From assembly GCA_001799195.1 (NCBI GenBank), contig MGSU01000226.1, positions 1 to 7,151 on the forward strand: DNA of 7,151 bases, in the 5' to 3' direction. Under the pieces are notes generated by a model that saw only the letters and a list, made by a program, of their open reading frames with translations, was not told the DNA's origin and searched no databases. This stretch comes from Deltaproteobacteria bacterium RIFOXYA12_FULL_61_11 (GTDB taxonomy: Bacteria > Bdellovibrionota_F > JAHFAK01 > YA12-FULL-61-11). The first letter of the stretch is position 1. Every line of letters begins with the position of its first letter. This document shows positions 1 to 5,126 of the stretch, piece after piece. A program made the translations under genes and the position numbers.

Positions 1-6
1 CTCAGA

Positions 7-29
7 GCCCGAAAGAGGCCATTTCGGGC
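7..29. repeat. 8-bp inverted repeat (hairpin) at the left edge
   Basis: GCCCGAAA (7-14) and TTTCGGGC (22-29) pair perfectly around the 7-base loop GAGGCCA. Read on the minus strand it lies about 90 bases after the stop of the putative remnant and could be a factor-assisted terminator or processing site. No U-tract is visible within the window. Confidence 0.45.
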
Positions 30-118
30 CTGCCGGGTGCGCCTCGTCGGCGTCGGTGGATCTCGGTTCGAAGAATTGAGACCGTGCCTCCGTCTGCTTC
101 CCTGCAGTGACCACGCGT

Positions 119-310
119 TCATGCCGCCAAATCCGCGAAGGCCTCGCCGATGGTGTCGGCGAGGCCTTCGGTGAACCGACCCACCACCGACGGGTTGGCG
201 ACTAGATTGGCTCCCCAATAAACCCCGAAGGCGAACCTGCTCACAGTCCGATCGGTCAGATCTTCAACGTGATCGCAAACCTGAAAGCTGAGCAGCGACG
301 GCGAGTTGTA
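119..310 (-). pseudogene. Possible gene remnant, 63-codon open tail
   Basis: Downstream of the transposase, one minus frame reads as sensible protein for its last 63 codons: YNSPSLLSFQVCDHVEDLTD, then RTVSRFAFGVYWGANLVANP and SVVGRFTEGLADTIGEAFAD, ending LAA and a TGA stop at 121-119. The composition is balanced (hydrophobic, acidic and aromatic residues), unlike the Arg/Pro-rich shadows nearby. The frame stays open further upstream but turns Arg/Pro-rich, and I see no start with a ribosome binding site; a GTG at 244 is in frame without one. It could be the 3' end of a gene cut by the mobile element. Third-position GC looks lower than in the phage genes. I do not recognise the protein, and chance remains possible. 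Confidence 0.3.
136..170. repeat. 15-bp perfect inverted repeat (hairpin)
   Basis: CGAAGGCCTCGCCGA (136-150) and TCGGCGAGGCCTTCG (156-170) are exact reverse complements around the 5-base loop TGGTG. The stem is strong, but no T-run follows on either strand, so it is not a standard rho-independent terminator. It lies inside the putative remnant reading frame, where it encodes EGLADTIGEAF. Confidence 0.7.
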
Positions 311-653
311 CGGGCGGCGGGGAAGGTGGCTCAGGAACGGACGGCCACGTGCGGGACGGTGCTTTCGCCTGGTTGACAGCGGCGTGCGGGACCGGGCCGG
401 AACGCGCCCTGTCGCGCCACCGGGCGGCCTTTCCCGCTGGTCCCAAGAAACCCTCGCGGCTCCCCGGTAGGCCGCGACGTGGCGCCCGTGGGCGCCCAGG
501 GTGGCGGCTTGGGCGACCGGATCGCGGGCGCCGGACAGTGGCGGACTGCCCCGCTGGCCTCGGCAAGGCCCGATGCAGCAGCCGCAGGGTACACCACACC
601 ACCGACGTCCAGGGACGCCATTTGCGCGGTCCGCTGTTCATGGCCGCGCCCGC
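311..653. other. Stretch without a recognisable gene, downstream of the transposase
   Basis: This GC-rich segment follows the transposase stop. Several overlapping open frames cross it on both strands, but all translate to Arg/Pro/Gly/Ala-rich sequence with no motifs, as expected of chance frames at this base composition. It probably holds the non-coding end of the mobile element. I could not place the element's border: no repeat convincingly matches the sequence between 1821 and 1990 in inverted orientation. Confidence 0.5.
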
Positions 654-1820
654 TCAGGCGGCGGCCCTCTCCTCTTCGACCAGCTCGTAGGCATTCAGCA
701 GCCCGTGAGCGAAACGCCTCCGGACCAGCCTTCGCTGCCGTACCTCGTCGAGGCTGATGACCTCCGCGCCCGGTGAGCCGCGGCTGAACGCCGCCGGTGT
801 CTGTCCGTCGGTGGCCTGGTTCGCCCGATGCTCGTTGTAGTAGGCGCGGTACTCGTCGAGGTACCACTGGAGTTCCTCGACGTCGCGCACGCGGATGTGG
901 TTCAGCATCTCCAGTCGTACTGACTTTATGGCCCTTTCGGCCGTTCCGTTCACGAACGGCAGCGCCACAGGGGTGCGCCGTCTCTCGATTTCCAAGACGC
1001 GGAGCTGCCGCTCGAACTGCCCGAGGAAGTGGGTGCCGTGGTCGTGGACCACGGCTGCGGGCTGTCGGCCTTCCCTGTGGATCGCGCCGGCGAAGGTCCG
1101 GATGCTCCACTCGGCGGTCGGGCCCCAGGCGTCGCAGGCGCGCAGCTCGAGGATCTCGCGGGTGTGCAGGTCGATGACGAGCAGGACGTTCAGCCACACG
1201 CCCTTGGCCGTGCGGACGAAGAAGAAGTCGAGCGCCCAGATGGCGTCCTTGACCACGGCCCTCCACTTGTCGAGGTTCAGTGGGTGACCGCCCCTGGGAT
1301 TGAACCCTGCCTCCTTGAGCACCTTCTGGATCGTGGGCTCGCTGACCTTGATGCCCATGCGGCAGAGCTCGTCCTTGATGCGATGGGCTCCCCAGAGCGG
1401 ACTCGCTTCCTTCAACTCGATGATGAGATCCTTGATCTCCTGAGCGAGTGGCGGTCGCCCACCCTTGTCCCGGTTTCTCCACGGCCATGGGCCTCGCCGG
1501 AGCCTTGTCGCCCACCGCGTGATGGTCGTCTCCGACGCCGAGAGGTAGTAGTTCTGGAAGGCCGCGTCCCCGCGGGTCAGGAGGTACGCGAACACCTGCG
1601 CCGCCCGCGTCCGCAGCGAGACCTTGGGCCGGGCTCCGCGCTCGCTTTTCAGCTCGAGGACGAGTGCCCGGACCTGCGCCTTGAGCGCCAGGTTCTCCCG
1701 AAGGATCCGTTCGACCTCGGGTTGCACGCCGCTGCGGGGCAGGCGGCTGACGCGGTCCACGACCACGATCAGCAGGTGATACACGAAGAATTGAAGTGAC
1801 CGAAATGCGAGCGATATCAA
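654..1820 (-). CDS. Integrase-core (rve/DDE) transposase
   Basis: A 388-residue transposase that would cut and join the ends of a mobile element. An N-terminal hydrophobic start (FFVYHLLIVVV, 11-21) and a coiled region ILRENLALKAQVRALVLEL (39-57) match the 'ENLALRQQL' opening of a common integrase-type transposase group. A helix-turn-helix of the HTH_21 kind follows (about 120-170, with SPLWGAHRIKDEL). The catalytic core has D198 in WALDFFF, D260 in VVHDHGTHF and E295 in NGTAERAIKSVRLEML, giving spacings of 61 and 34 residues, close to IS3/IS481-like enzymes. The tail VRDVEELQWYLDEYRAYYNEHR is typical of the rve_3 domain. The triad is complete and the frame unbroken, so it may be active. Start: TTG at 1820 (reads TTGATATCG), with AAGGAGG about 10 bases upstream. 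There is no separate OrfA or frameshift signal. The exact IS family is uncertain. Confidence 0.88.
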   Translation of the reverse strand: MISLAFRSLQFFVYHLLIVVVDRVSRLPRSGVQPEVERILRENLALKAQVRALVLELKSERGARPKVSLRTRAAQVFAYLLTRGDAAFQNYYLSASETTITRWATRLRRGPWPWRNRDKGGRPPLAQEIKDLIIELKEASPLWGAHRIKDELCRMGIKVSEPTIQKVLKEAGFNPRGGHPLNLDKWRAVVKDAIWALDFFFVRTAKGVWLNVLLVIDLHTREILELRACDAWGPTAEWSIRTFAGAIHREGRQPAAVVHDHGTHFLGQFERQLRVLEIERRRTPVALPFVNGTAERAIKSVRLEMLNHIRVRDVEELQWYLDEYRAYYNEHRANQATDGQTPAAFSRGSPGAEVISLDEVRQRRLVRRRFAHGLLNAYELVEEERAAA

Positions 1821-1824
1821 ATGT

Positions 1825-1846
1825 CCGAGCCCTCCTTCTGGCTCGG
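1825..1846 (-). promoter_or_regulatory. Hairpin carrying the transposase ribosome binding site
   Basis: On the minus strand CCGAGCC (1846-1840) and GGCTCGG (1831-1825) form a perfect 7-bp stem around the 8-base loop AGAAGGAG. The loop, with the first Gs of the right stem, is the Shine-Dalgarno sequence AAGGAGG of the transposase gene, whose TTG start is about 10 bases further on. In the folded RNA the GG of the stem would be paired, which could limit initiation. Hairpins near the start that lower translation are known for several insertion sequences; here the effect is inferred. Confidence 0.5.
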
Positions 1847-1946
1847 TGATCGATTACCAGATCCACGCGGAAACCGACACCGGATCGCTGCTCGGCACGG
1901 AGACGTTCCCGATCGTCGATCGCATCGCGTGAGTTGTTGATGCAGT

Positions 1947-2150
1947 CTACCGCCGCCAGGGGCAGATCCGAGCTTGGTGGATGGCCCGTTGCTTCTCGTC
2001 TTGGAGATCGCGCAGGAGGCGCTGGAGCTCGCGGAGGCTCACGGGGTCGAGCGCGTCGAGGTCGAGTCGGTCGTAGCGCCGCCCGGTCTGGCGTTGGATC
2101 TCGGCCCGCAGCCACTCGACCAGGCGGCGCTTGTCGTAGTCGTCGGCCAT
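1947..2150 (-). CDS. Small helical hypothetical protein, 67 residues
   Basis: Not recognised. It is a charged, probably all-helical protein opening MADDYDKRRLVEWLRAEIQR and continuing through TGRRYDRLDLDALDPVSLRE to QRLLRDLQDEKQRAI. Its ATG follows the stop of the upstream gene with no gap (TAGATG), which suggests coupled translation by the same ribosomes; only a weak purine stretch (CGAGG) precedes it. The last residues (QARICPWRR) have a different character from the amphipathic body. As the inserted transposase gene begins just downstream, the original C-terminus may have been replaced by element sequence. That is inference; the gene could simply end this way. No conserved catalytic or metal-binding residues are visible. 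Confidence 0.55.
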   Translation of the reverse strand: MADDYDKRRLVEWLRAEIQRQTGRRYDRLDLDALDPVSLRELQRLLRDLQDEKQRAIHQARICPWRR

Positions 2151-2783
2151 CTACGCCTCGGGCGCGAACAGCGCGGCGACCTCGGCCTCGCCCTCGCGGG
2201 CCAGGAAGAGGTGGATGGACCGGCGCAGCAGCTCCATGCGGCTCTTGAGACCCAGGCGCTCGCGGGCCTCGTCCAGCTTCGCAACCAGTTCGGCATCCAT
2301 GCGCAGGGGCAGGACCTTGAAGTCGAGCGCCTCACCGTCGGCGCGCCGGCTGGCGCGCCGGCTGTTGCCGCGAGGACCGATCGGGATGCGGCCCTTCTGG
2401 GCCTCGCGGATTTTCCACACGAGATAGCGGCGATGCACCGAAGAAGTCGGCCTCTTCACGACCTCGAGGTAGCGGGCCTGCAGCTCGGCGATGGGGAGCT
2501 TGCTGAGCTTGACCTCGTTTGTGTCGCTGGCCTCCGCGCCGGCGACCGCCGTCGTCTCCTCGGTCTGCTGCGCCGCCTCGTCCGGCGCCTCCTGGGGTTC
2601 GGCCTCGGTCGGCTCGGGCGCCTCGGCAGCACGCGCTTCGAGCGCCTCGGTGATGCGCCGGATGAGGTAGGTGCGATTCGGCGCTCTCGTCTCCTCGCCC
2701 AGAACCTCGGCGTAGCGGGCTCGCAGCTCGGGCAGCCGCAGCTTCTCCAGGGCCTTGACCTGCTTCCTGATCTCCTTGTTCAT
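2151..2783 (-). CDS. Putative DNA-binding protein: two DUF2924/SAP-like modules plus ribbon-helix-helix
   Basis: A 210-residue protein, probably a DNA-binding regulator or architectural protein. Module 1 (about 11-49: LEKLRLPELRARYAEVLGEE, then NRTYLIRRITEAL) and module 2 (about 92-130: LSKLPIAELQARYLEVV, then HRRYLVWKIREAQKG) share the pattern L-x2-L-x3-ELxARYxEV, a gap, then RxYLxxxI. This looks like DUF2924, a phage-associated domain, and also like SAP/HeH-type helix pairs. A Glu/Ala/Pro linker (50-90) joins the modules. After a basic segment (137-149, SRRASRRA) comes a ribbon-helix-helix: strand FKVLPLRM (155-162), helix DAELVAKLDEARERLG and helix SRMELLRRSIHLFLA, ending at about 195. The ATG at 2783 follows GAGGAGGACGAG; an in-frame ATG at 2828 lacks such a site. 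The module-to-family match is from memory of the motif. It may act on a site in or near this operon. Confidence 0.7.
   Translation of the reverse strand: MNKEIRKQVKALEKLRLPELRARYAEVLGEETRAPNRTYLIRRITEALEARAAEAPEPTEAEPQEAPDEAAQQTEETTAVAGAEASDTNEVKLSKLPIAELQARYLEVVKRPTSSVHRRYLVWKIREAQKGRIPIGPRGNSRRASRRADGEALDFKVLPLRMDAELVAKLDEARERLGLKSRMELLRRSIHLFLAREGEAEVAALFAPEA
2340..2363 (-). repeat. 12-bp tandem duplication (SRRA-SRRA)
   Basis: GGCGCGCCGGCT occurs twice head to tail (2340-2351 and 2352-2363). On the coding strand it specifies SRRASRRA, residues 141-148 of the DUF2924/RHH protein, in the basic linker just before the ribbon-helix-helix. A multiple of three keeps the frame. It is probably a slippage event that enlarged a basic DNA-contacting linker. 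Confidence 0.8.
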
Positions 2784-2856
2784 CTCGTCCTCCTCGTTTG
2801 GTCTGGCCCGGCGTCCCCGCCGGACCACCCGGCGAGGAGCACCGAGCGGGTTTCGG

Positions 2857-3198
2857 TCAGTCGTTCCTCTTCGCGAGGTGCGCGTAGGCCCCCAGGTCCA
2901 CGGCCTTCGGGTCGCTGGTCACGAAGCTGAAGCGCCCCTCCTTCTCGATCCAGGGCGCCACCTCGATCCGGTCGTGCACGGTCACACCGCCCGCGCGGGC
3001 GATCTCGTCGTCGTCGGTGAGGTAGGCGTGCTCCTCGACCCGCAGCGCGTCCTTGAGCACCGCCACGATCGCGACCTCGAGGCCGCGCAGGTAGGGGTGC
3101 TCGTCGCCGTGGTAGCGCGTGCGGCGGCCGATGACCCGGCGCGGGTCGTCGTGGGGCTCGATGCTCGGGGCCAGGATGATGGCGGTGGCTTTCTTCAT
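2857..3198 (-). CDS. Hypothetical 113-residue protein
   Basis: Not recognised. It opens [20 protein letters not shown], then a charged region with [15 protein letters not shown], a helix [20 protein letters not shown], an acidic turn [11 protein letters not shown], and strand-like segments [17 protein letters not shown] and [12 protein letters not shown]. The hydrophobic stretches are short, so it is probably a soluble alpha/beta protein. The ATG at 3198 is preceded by GGGAGGAAG, a strong ribosome binding site. The same frame stays open to 3561, but that extension runs through the acidic gene in another frame and is Arg/Gly-rich, as expected of a shadow, so I excluded it. It sits between the acidic gene (11 bases upstream) and the DNA-binding gene (73 bases downstream) and belongs to the same late-end small-gene set. 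Confidence 0.65.
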   Translation of the reverse strand: MKKATAIILAPSIEPHDDPRRVIGRRTRYHGDEHPYLRGLEVAIVAVLKDALRVEEHAYLTDDDEIARAGGVTVHDRIEVAPWIEKEGRFSFVTSDPKAVDLGAYAHLAKRND

Positions 3199-3209
3199 GG
3201 TCTTCCTCC

Positions 3210-3485
3210 CTACCGGCTGCGGACGATGGTGAGCTGGAACTCGGTGGCGCCGATCTGCAGCACCAGCCCGCGGTTCATGGTGAGCACCCCGGCGTCCTCG
3301 AAGGTCCGGATGTGCGCGCAGGGCATCTCGCCCTCGTCCGCGAAGCACTCGATGGCCTGCGTGAGCAGCTCCTCGAGCTTCTGCTCGCTGAGGTCGTCGC
3401 GCTCCTCGTCGGCCTCGTCGTCGCTCGCGCCAGCGGTGGCCTCGTCCTCGATCTCCGTCTCTCGCCTGGTCGTCGTGGGGTCCAT
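3210..3485 (-). CDS. Small acidic hypothetical protein
   Basis: A 91-residue protein of unknown function. The first 40 residues are strongly acidic and probably disordered (SDDEADEERDDLSEQKLEEL). The second half looks folded, with a helix (about 38-50) and short strands around HIRTFEDAGVLTMNRGLVLQ and ATEFQLTIV. Two cysteines (47 and 56) are too few for a zinc ribbon. The start chosen is the ATG at 3485, because AAGGAGG lies about 8 bases upstream; an ATG ten codons earlier (3515) overlaps that ribosome binding site and is less likely. The stop is 11 bases before the start of the next gene, so the two are probably co-transcribed. The acidic tail could mimic DNA or bind a basic partner, but there is no direct support for this. 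Confidence 0.65.
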   Translation of the reverse strand: MDPTTTRRETEIEDEATAGASDDEADEERDDLSEQKLEELLTQAIECFADEGEMPCAHIRTFEDAGVLTMNRGLVLQIGATEFQLTIVRSR

Positions 3486-3706
3486 CTTTGCGTCCTCCTT
3501 CGGGTCCGGGCCCATCCCGGCGCCTCATGGACATACAGGCGTTGCACGGGCAGAACATCAAGGTCTTTCTGCCGATTTCCCGAGCATTTTCGATGGGTTG
3601 AATCGGCAGCGCAGGTCGCGGAAATCACGCGGGAACTGGCAGCGGGAGACACGATGTCGGCAGGAGAGGCGCGAGAAATCGCACCAGGACCGGTCCCCGA
3701 ATCGCC
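3486..3706 (-). promoter_or_regulatory. Intergenic gap with 9-bp inverted repeat; candidate control region
   Basis: This 221-base gap separates the lysis genes from the small-gene set and has no good gene in it. It holds a perfect 9-bp inverted repeat, CTGCCGATT at 3569-3577 and AATCGGCAG at 3601-3609, with a 23-base spacer, and a further direct copy of TCGGCAG at 3657-3663. A 10-bp palindrome GGACCGGTCC (3687-3696) follows the holin-like stop by about 10 bases. On the minus strand a weak promoter-like pair, TTGATG (3561-3556) and TGTATG (3537-3532) with 18 bases between, points toward the acidic gene. An operator plus promoter for the downstream genes is plausible; none of this is proven by sequence alone. 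Confidence 0.3.
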
Positions 3707-3943
3707 TCACCCCGCGCGCATCTCGCGGATCGCCTCCTTGAGCGCGACCAGCGCGGACTCGACCTTAACGATCGCGGCGGTCTGCGCCTCGGCCATCTTC
3801 ACGACCGCTGCGTGCAGGTCCTTCATGTCGCGGTCCTTCTTCTCGTTTACGCGCCAGAAGGCCCAGCCCAAGACGGCAACGAGTCCGTACGGACCAGTCG
3901 CCTTCAAGACCTCGGCGATGGTGGTGAAGCTGCTCGGGTCCAT
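3707..3943 (-). CDS. Holin-like small membrane protein
   Basis: A 78-residue protein with one hydrophobic segment near the N-terminus (about 17-31, GPYGLVAVLGWAFWR), then a charged stretch (NEKKDRDMKD) and a helical, heptad-like tail (LHAAVVKMAEAQTAAIVKVESALVALKEAIREM). This layout, one membrane span plus a cytoplasmic coiled coil, resembles small single-span holins or holin-associated proteins of the BhlA/UviB kind. I infer the role from the layout and from the adjacent amidase, not from a specific motif. The ATG lies 3 bases after the amidase stop and its AAGGAG ribosome binding site sits inside the end of the amidase gene, so translation is probably coupled. A membrane-anchored tail or assembly protein is the main alternative. 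Confidence 0.65.
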   Translation of the reverse strand: MDPSSFTTIAEVLKATGPYGLVAVLGWAFWRVNEKKDRDMKDLHAAVVKMAEAQTAAIVKVESALVALKEAIREMRAG

Positions 3944-3946
3944 CGG

Positions 3947-4690
3947 CTACTCCTTCGGCGCGGCCGCCGTGATGAGGTCCGAGAGGTCCACTCGTTTGCG
4001 CACGCCGGTCGCGCGTCGCACCGCCTCGTCGAAGGCTGCCTCCGGAGCGAGGCCGGCCTCGAGGCGCAGCCAGGCGTAGAGCACGAGCCATGCGCCGTCG
4101 GCGTGTCCGAAATAGTGATGGGCGTAGAGGCCGGGCTTGAGCTTGGCCGCGCCCTCGACGTCGGTCATGGCGAGATTGGTTCCCGCGAGCCCGATCCAGG
4201 TGCGCGGGATAGCGAGTCCCGACGCCGGCGAGGTGACCCACTCGACGAACCGCGCAATCGCCTCGGCCTGCGCCAGGGTCGGCAGCACGTACTTCTTCTT
4301 GTGGGCCCACGGCGCGTCGATGACGGTCGACCAGGCCATGCCCGGCTTGAGGTACTCCGGGTAGTAGGGGGTCACGACCTCGATGCCGATCGACGGGCCG
4401 TTGTGCTGGCTCGCGTGTGCCAGGCGATCGTTGGCGAGGTCGCCGTGCTGGGTGAAGCGACCGTGTTCGTCGAGGATGACGTGGACGCTGAGCCGCCGCT
4501 TCTTGAGCACGGCCACGGTGTCGGCGGCCGAACGCGTGACCGTCTCGTGGATGACGAGCTCGGTGACGGGCTTGCTTGTGCGGTCCTTGCCGCGGAAGCG
4601 GTGGACGCTCGCGTCGTTGAAGTTGAGGACATCGAGACCCGGTGACGGATCAACCTCCTTGCCGCCGACGATGAAGGTGCGAGTGTCCAT
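3947..4690 (-). CDS. N-acetylmuramoyl-L-alanine amidase (Amidase_2 type), likely phage endolysin
   Basis: Predicted zinc hydrolase that cuts the bond between N-acetylmuramic acid and L-alanine in peptidoglycan, releasing phage at lysis. Of 247 residues, the catalytic domain spans about 42-205: TELVIHET (H48, expected zinc ligand), SVHVILDEHGRFTQHGDL (H70, the usual S-x-H-x-x-I-D-x-x-G signature), LAHASQHNGPSIGIEVV (H92, E104), and near the end YAHHYFGHADGAW, where H196 and D198 fit the GHxD zinc-ligand position of the family. The first 40 residues are an extra N-terminal segment and the last 40 or so are charged and helical. No signal peptide is visible, so export would depend on a holin, consistent with the holin-like gene 3 bases downstream. 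The ATG is preceded by GGAGGAGG. Which of H191, H192 and H196 bind zinc is a guess from motif spacing. The family call is firm; the endolysin role follows from context. Confidence 0.85.
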   Translation of the reverse strand: MDTRTFIVGGKEVDPSPGLDVLNFNDASVHRFRGKDRTSKPVTELVIHETVTRSAADTVAVLKKRRLSVHVILDEHGRFTQHGDLANDRLAHASQHNGPSIGIEVVTPYYPEYLKPGMAWSTVIDAPWAHKKKYVLPTLAQAEAIARFVEWVTSPASGLAIPRTWIGLAGTNLAMTDVEGAAKLKPGLYAHHYFGHADGAWLVLYAWLRLEAGLAPEAAFDEAVRRATGVRKRVDLSDLITAAAPKE

Positions 4691-4700
4691 CGACCTCCTC

Positions 4701-5117
4701 CTACTTCGGCCCGTTCCGGCCGGACTCGTCCTGGAACGGCGGCGGCGGGAGCTTGAGGCCGTCCTTGAACCACTTGTCCATGATGGCGGCGGGCGGCTCC
4801 TTGGTCGGCACCTGCTCGGGCGTCAGCCCCTCCGCGAGCCGACCTCGCTGGACGAGCTTGGCGTGCAGCTTGTCCACGAGCAGCTTGTGCTTGTGGCCGT
4901 AGCTGCCCTGGGAGGGGTGCTCCTCCTCGTCGGGGGAGCGCAGCAGGAACTCGGCCGAGCCGCAGGTCGCGCAGACCGGCATGGCCACGACGTTGGGGTT
5001 GACCTGACCTTCGCGGGAGATCCCCGCGACGATGGCGCTCAGCGAGACGGCGACGATGCTGCCGCACTTGCTGCACTCCTGATCGAGGTCGTCTGCTCTG
5101 ATCTCACGAATGGGCAT
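4701..5117 (-). CDS. Small zinc-ribbon phage protein, function unknown
   Basis: A 138-residue protein I do not recognise as a named family. Two Cys-x2-Cys pairs (C15/C18 in ECSKCGS and C49/C52 in VCATCGS) are spaced like the two knuckles of a zinc ribbon, so residues 10-58 probably bind one zinc ion. The rest is hydrophilic, with a His/Lys-rich stretch (about 75-90) and a Pro-rich C-terminus (KLPPPPFQ at about 122-129). No signal peptide or membrane segment is visible. The ATG at 5117 is preceded by GAGGAG, which overlaps the stop of the fibre gene 9 bases upstream, so the two are probably translated together. Its place between fibre and amidase suggests a virion-assembly or late regulatory role, which is inference only. 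It could instead be a nucleic-acid-binding ribbon protein. Confidence 0.7.
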   Translation of the reverse strand: MPIREIRADDLDQECSKCGSIVAVSLSAIVAGISREGQVNPNVVAMPVCATCGSAEFLLRSPDEEEHPSQGSYGHKHKLLVDKLHAKLVQRGRLAEGLTPEQVPTKEPPAAIMDKWFKDGLKLPPPPFQDESGRNGPK

Positions 5118-5126
5118 GGCTGCTCC

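Noticed and set aside
61-90. GGTTCGAA sequence resembling a tRNA T-arm
   Set aside because: The flanking bases do not form the 5-bp T stem and no acceptor or anticodon arm was found on either strand.
546-563. CTGCCCCGCTGGCCTCGG as a left terminal repeat matching the CTGCCCCTGGCGGCGG stretch at about 1951-1966 on the other strand
   Set aside because: Only a 7-base exact core plus loose similarity in very GC-rich sequence; too weak to call the ends of the element.
1029-1799. 256-codon open frame on the plus strand
   Set aside because: Antisense to the transposase catalytic core; composition explained by the opposite strand.
1910-1922. CGATCGTCGATCG near-palindrome upstream of the transposase
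   Set aside because: Short and built of a common GC-rich hexamer; no second copy to suggest a binding site.
331-2115. 594-codon open frame on the minus strand
   Set aside because: It overlaps the transposase in another frame, is Arg/Pro/Gly-rich and has no motifs. The transposase frame has the full catalytic triad, so this one is a high-GC shadow.
2818-2834. CGCCGG...CCGGCG hairpin between two genes as a terminator
   Set aside because: Short stem, no T-run, and the downstream gene has its own ribosome binding site in a gap of only 73 bases; GC-rich background makes such stems frequent.
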